Of a DNA stretch of 14,756 bases, positions 13,675-14,756 are shown piece by piece. The number at the start of each line of letters is the position of its first letter. Positions within the stretch are counted from its first letter, which is position 1. This stretch comes from Mucilaginibacter sp. (GTDB lineage Bacteria; Bacteroidota; Bacteroidia; Sphingobacteriales; Sphingobacteriaceae). The stretch covers positions 1-14,756 of the forward strand of contig JACMRC010000108.1 of NCBI GenBank assembly GCA_014376655.1, read 5' to 3'. A program made the position numbers and the translations under genes. The notes beneath the pieces are model-generated. The model did no database searches and had not been told where the DNA came from. It saw only the letters and a list, made by a program, of their open reading frames with translations.

Positions 13675-14043
13675 ATGCGTTTAATTAAGATATACATTTT
13701 TTTAGGGTTGATGCTGATAACCGGCATGTTAGCCTGTAAACATAAGACTGACGAAAAAGTAGCGCAAGCACCTAATGTCATCAAAGGATTATATAGTTTT
13801 GAACCCGGTGCCAAAACATTTAGGGCCTGCGGTAATCAAACTGATTTCTGGGTTGCCGATAGTTCTGCACAATTGGAACTTAAATACGCGCAATTAGTTA
13901 GCTTTGAAAAAAAAGGCGAACAGGTGTATATTGAAGCCGAGGGTAAGAAAATAAAATCGGCCACTGGGGTGGCTTTTGACAGCACCCTGGTGGTAACTAA
14001 ATTAATAAACATAACAAAAGATATACCTGCCAATTGCAAGTAA
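13675..14043 (+). CDS. Small lipoprotein, NlpE C-terminal-like domain
   Basis: A 122-residue lipoprotein: signal peptide with lipobox GMLAC and lipidated cysteine at 21. The mature domain has GLYSFEPGAKTFRACGNQTDFWVADSS, LELKYAQL, VYIEAEGKK and a terminal DIPANCK. The pattern 'F..C.....WV.....LE..Y......VY.EVEGK' resembles the small OB-like C-terminal domain of NlpE and related envelope-stress or copper-linked lipoproteins; this is a family-level impression only. C52 and C121 could form a disulfide. It starts 8 bases after the permease stop and lies 71 bases before rbfA, so it probably belongs to the permease transcript. Function unknown. Confidence 0.7.
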   Translation: MRLIKIYIFLGLMLITGMLACKHKTDEKVAQAPNVIKGLYSFEPGAKTFRACGNQTDFWVADSSAQLELKYAQLVSFEKKGEQVYIEAEGKKIKSATGVAFDSTLVVTKLINITKDIPANCK

Positions 14044-14114
14044 ACTATCTTAGTGTTAACTTTTAAAATATTAAAATCAAACTCATTTGCCTGTTTGGCG
14101 TTAATTAAATTATT

Positions 14115-14486
14115 ATGGAATCAAAACGTCAACAAAAATTTGCCGGAGTAATACAAGAGGACCTTGCCGCTATATTTCAGCGCGAAGGGATGAATTATTT
14201 ACCAAATACTATGGTAACCATAACCAAAGTAAGGGTTACACCCGACCTGGCAATTGCAAGGGTGTTTTTAAGCTTCTTTAATACAGCCAATAACGCCCAG
14301 GCTTTGCAAACTGTAAAGCTGCACGCCTCGGAGATCCGTTATAAACTGGGCAGCCGCATTAAGGACCAGGTAAGGGTAATACCCCAACTGGAGTTTTTTA
14401 TTGACGACACCAGCGAATACGTTGACCGTATGGATAAGATCTTTGATAAAATACAAAGAGAAGAGAAACAGGCGGATACGGAGTAA
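14115..14486 (+). CDS. rbfA: 30S ribosome-binding factor A
   Basis: A 123-residue single-domain KH-fold protein of normal RbfA length. RbfA binds the 30S precursor near the 5' end of 16S rRNA and aids its late maturation and cold adaptation. Recognisable features: SKRQQKFAGVIQEDLAAIF at 3-21, VTITKVRVTPDLAIARVFLSFF at 33-54, and the KH helix region LHASEIRYKLGSRI...VRVIPQLEFFIDDTSEYVDRMDKIFDKI at about 68-113, which contains the conserved P-x-L-x-F-x-x-D motif. It ends with an acidic tail. An A/T-rich 71-bp leader region precedes it, in which I find no exact promoter consensus. A 130-bp inverted repeat follows 20 bases after the stop. Confidence 0.95.
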   Translation: MESKRQQKFAGVIQEDLAAIFQREGMNYLPNTMVTITKVRVTPDLAIARVFLSFFNTANNAQALQTVKLHASEIRYKLGSRIKDQVRVIPQLEFFIDDTSEYVDRMDKIFDKIQREEKQADTE

Positions 14487-14506
14487 AGTATAGCAAGTCA
14501 GCTATT

Positions 14507-14636
14507 ACTCACCCGATCTTCGACCACCCTCTCCGCAAGCGGGAAAGAGGGATTTTAAAATAATAAAAATAATACAACAACCCTCTTTCCGCCGAAGGCG
14601 AAGAGAGGGTCGCGCTCGAAGAGCCGCGGGGTGAGT
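14507..14636. repeat. 130-bp composite inverted repeat (REP/MITE-like)
   Basis: Outer arms ACTCACCC (14507-14514) and GGGTGAGT (14629-14636) bracket two inner hairpins: 14527-14551 (CCCTCT and CCGC paired with GCGG and AGAGGG) and 14581-14609 (CCCTCT and CGCC paired with GGCG and AGAGGG), with an A/T-rich centre. The two halves are also imperfect reverse complements of each other, so the whole can fold as one long cruciform. It is GC-rich against AT-rich surroundings and encodes nothing. It may end the rbfA transcript. Confidence 0.8.
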
Positions 14637-14666
14637 CGACGGCGCGCGTTCTCTAAACTAACACCA

Positions 14667-14756
14667 ATGACCCCATCCACCAAACTAACCACCTACCTTC
14701 AAGCAAACCCAACGGCCATTGGCAAAGTAGTTGACTACAACGCAGCAACGGATAAA
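14667..14756 (+). CDS. Start of an unidentified gene (3' end outside window)
   Basis: An ATG at 14667 opens a frame that runs unbroken for 30 codons to the window edge: MTPSTKLTTYLQANPTAIGKV and a further nine residues ending ATDK. The beginning looks like a genuine cytoplasmic protein N-terminus (amphipathic helix, then a beta-strand-like GKVVDY). I cannot assign a family from this fragment. It starts 31 bases after the inverted repeat. Confidence 0.5.
   Translation, partial: MTPSTKLTTYLQANPTAIGKVVDYNAATDK

Noticed and set aside
14507..14636. CRISPR repeats, because of recurring CCCTCT/AGAGGG words.
   Set aside because: The words are arranged as inverted hairpins, with no direct repeats separated by unique spacers and no cas genes.

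Overview
The window reads as chromosomal DNA of a member of the Bacteroidota, most likely Sphingobacteriaceae (a Mucilaginibacter- or Pedobacter-like organism). The grounds are a PorX-type T9SS regulator, the gliding lipoprotein GldD, a Bacteroidota-type collagen-like lipoprotein, several exact TAnnTTTG promoter elements (the Bacteroidota -7 consensus), the scarcity of Shine-Dalgarno sequences, and the overall AT richness. The genus is inferred from protein style, not from a marker gene.

Layout. 1-2.6 kb (+ strand): the 3' end of porX, a 45-codon antitoxin-tail-like ORF, tsaE (t6A tRNA modification) and a divergent alanine dehydrogenase. 2.6-4.3 kb: a secreted histidine-phosphatase-like protein that has lost its catalytic histidines (- strand), diverging from a YihY/BrkB membrane protein. 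4.3-6.8 kb: a secreted two-motif aspartyl protease with a PDZ domain, a convergent 89-residue orphan, and a lipoprotein with 32 Gly-X-Y triplets. 6.8-8.7 kb: a GluQ-RS-like tRNA-Asp glutamyl-queuosine synthetase whose last residues are encoded by a dispersed palindrome, an unrecognised small membrane protein, and a decayed small ORF between two copies of a terminator-like repeat. 8.7-10.2 kb: ahcY (- strand), diverging from aroE. 10.2-14.8 kb (+ strand): aroE overlapping gldD by 4 nt, a metallo-beta-lactamase hydrolase, a LolC/E-like permease, an NlpE-like lipoprotein, rbfA, a 130-bp inverted repeat, and the first 30 codons of an unidentified gene.

Functionally this is mostly housekeeping and envelope biology: two tRNA modification enzymes (TsaE, GluQ-RS), ribosome maturation (RbfA), the methyl cycle (AhcY), aromatic amino acid synthesis (AroE), and envelope/secretion proteins (PorX, GldD, the permease and three other exported proteins). 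PorX and GldD both serve the type IX secretion/gliding machinery but lie about 10 kb apart in separate transcription units.

I see no phage, IS element, CRISPR array, tRNA, rRNA or coherent defence island. The unusual content lies in small structures: two copies of a near-perfect 33-bp palindrome (one coding), a duplicated terminator around a pseudogene that keeps its promoter, a composite inverted repeat behind rbfA, three short-period degenerate repeats in spacers, a probable pseudophosphatase, and an alanine dehydrogenase with a substituted catalytic residue. None of these amounts to a clear new multi-gene system.
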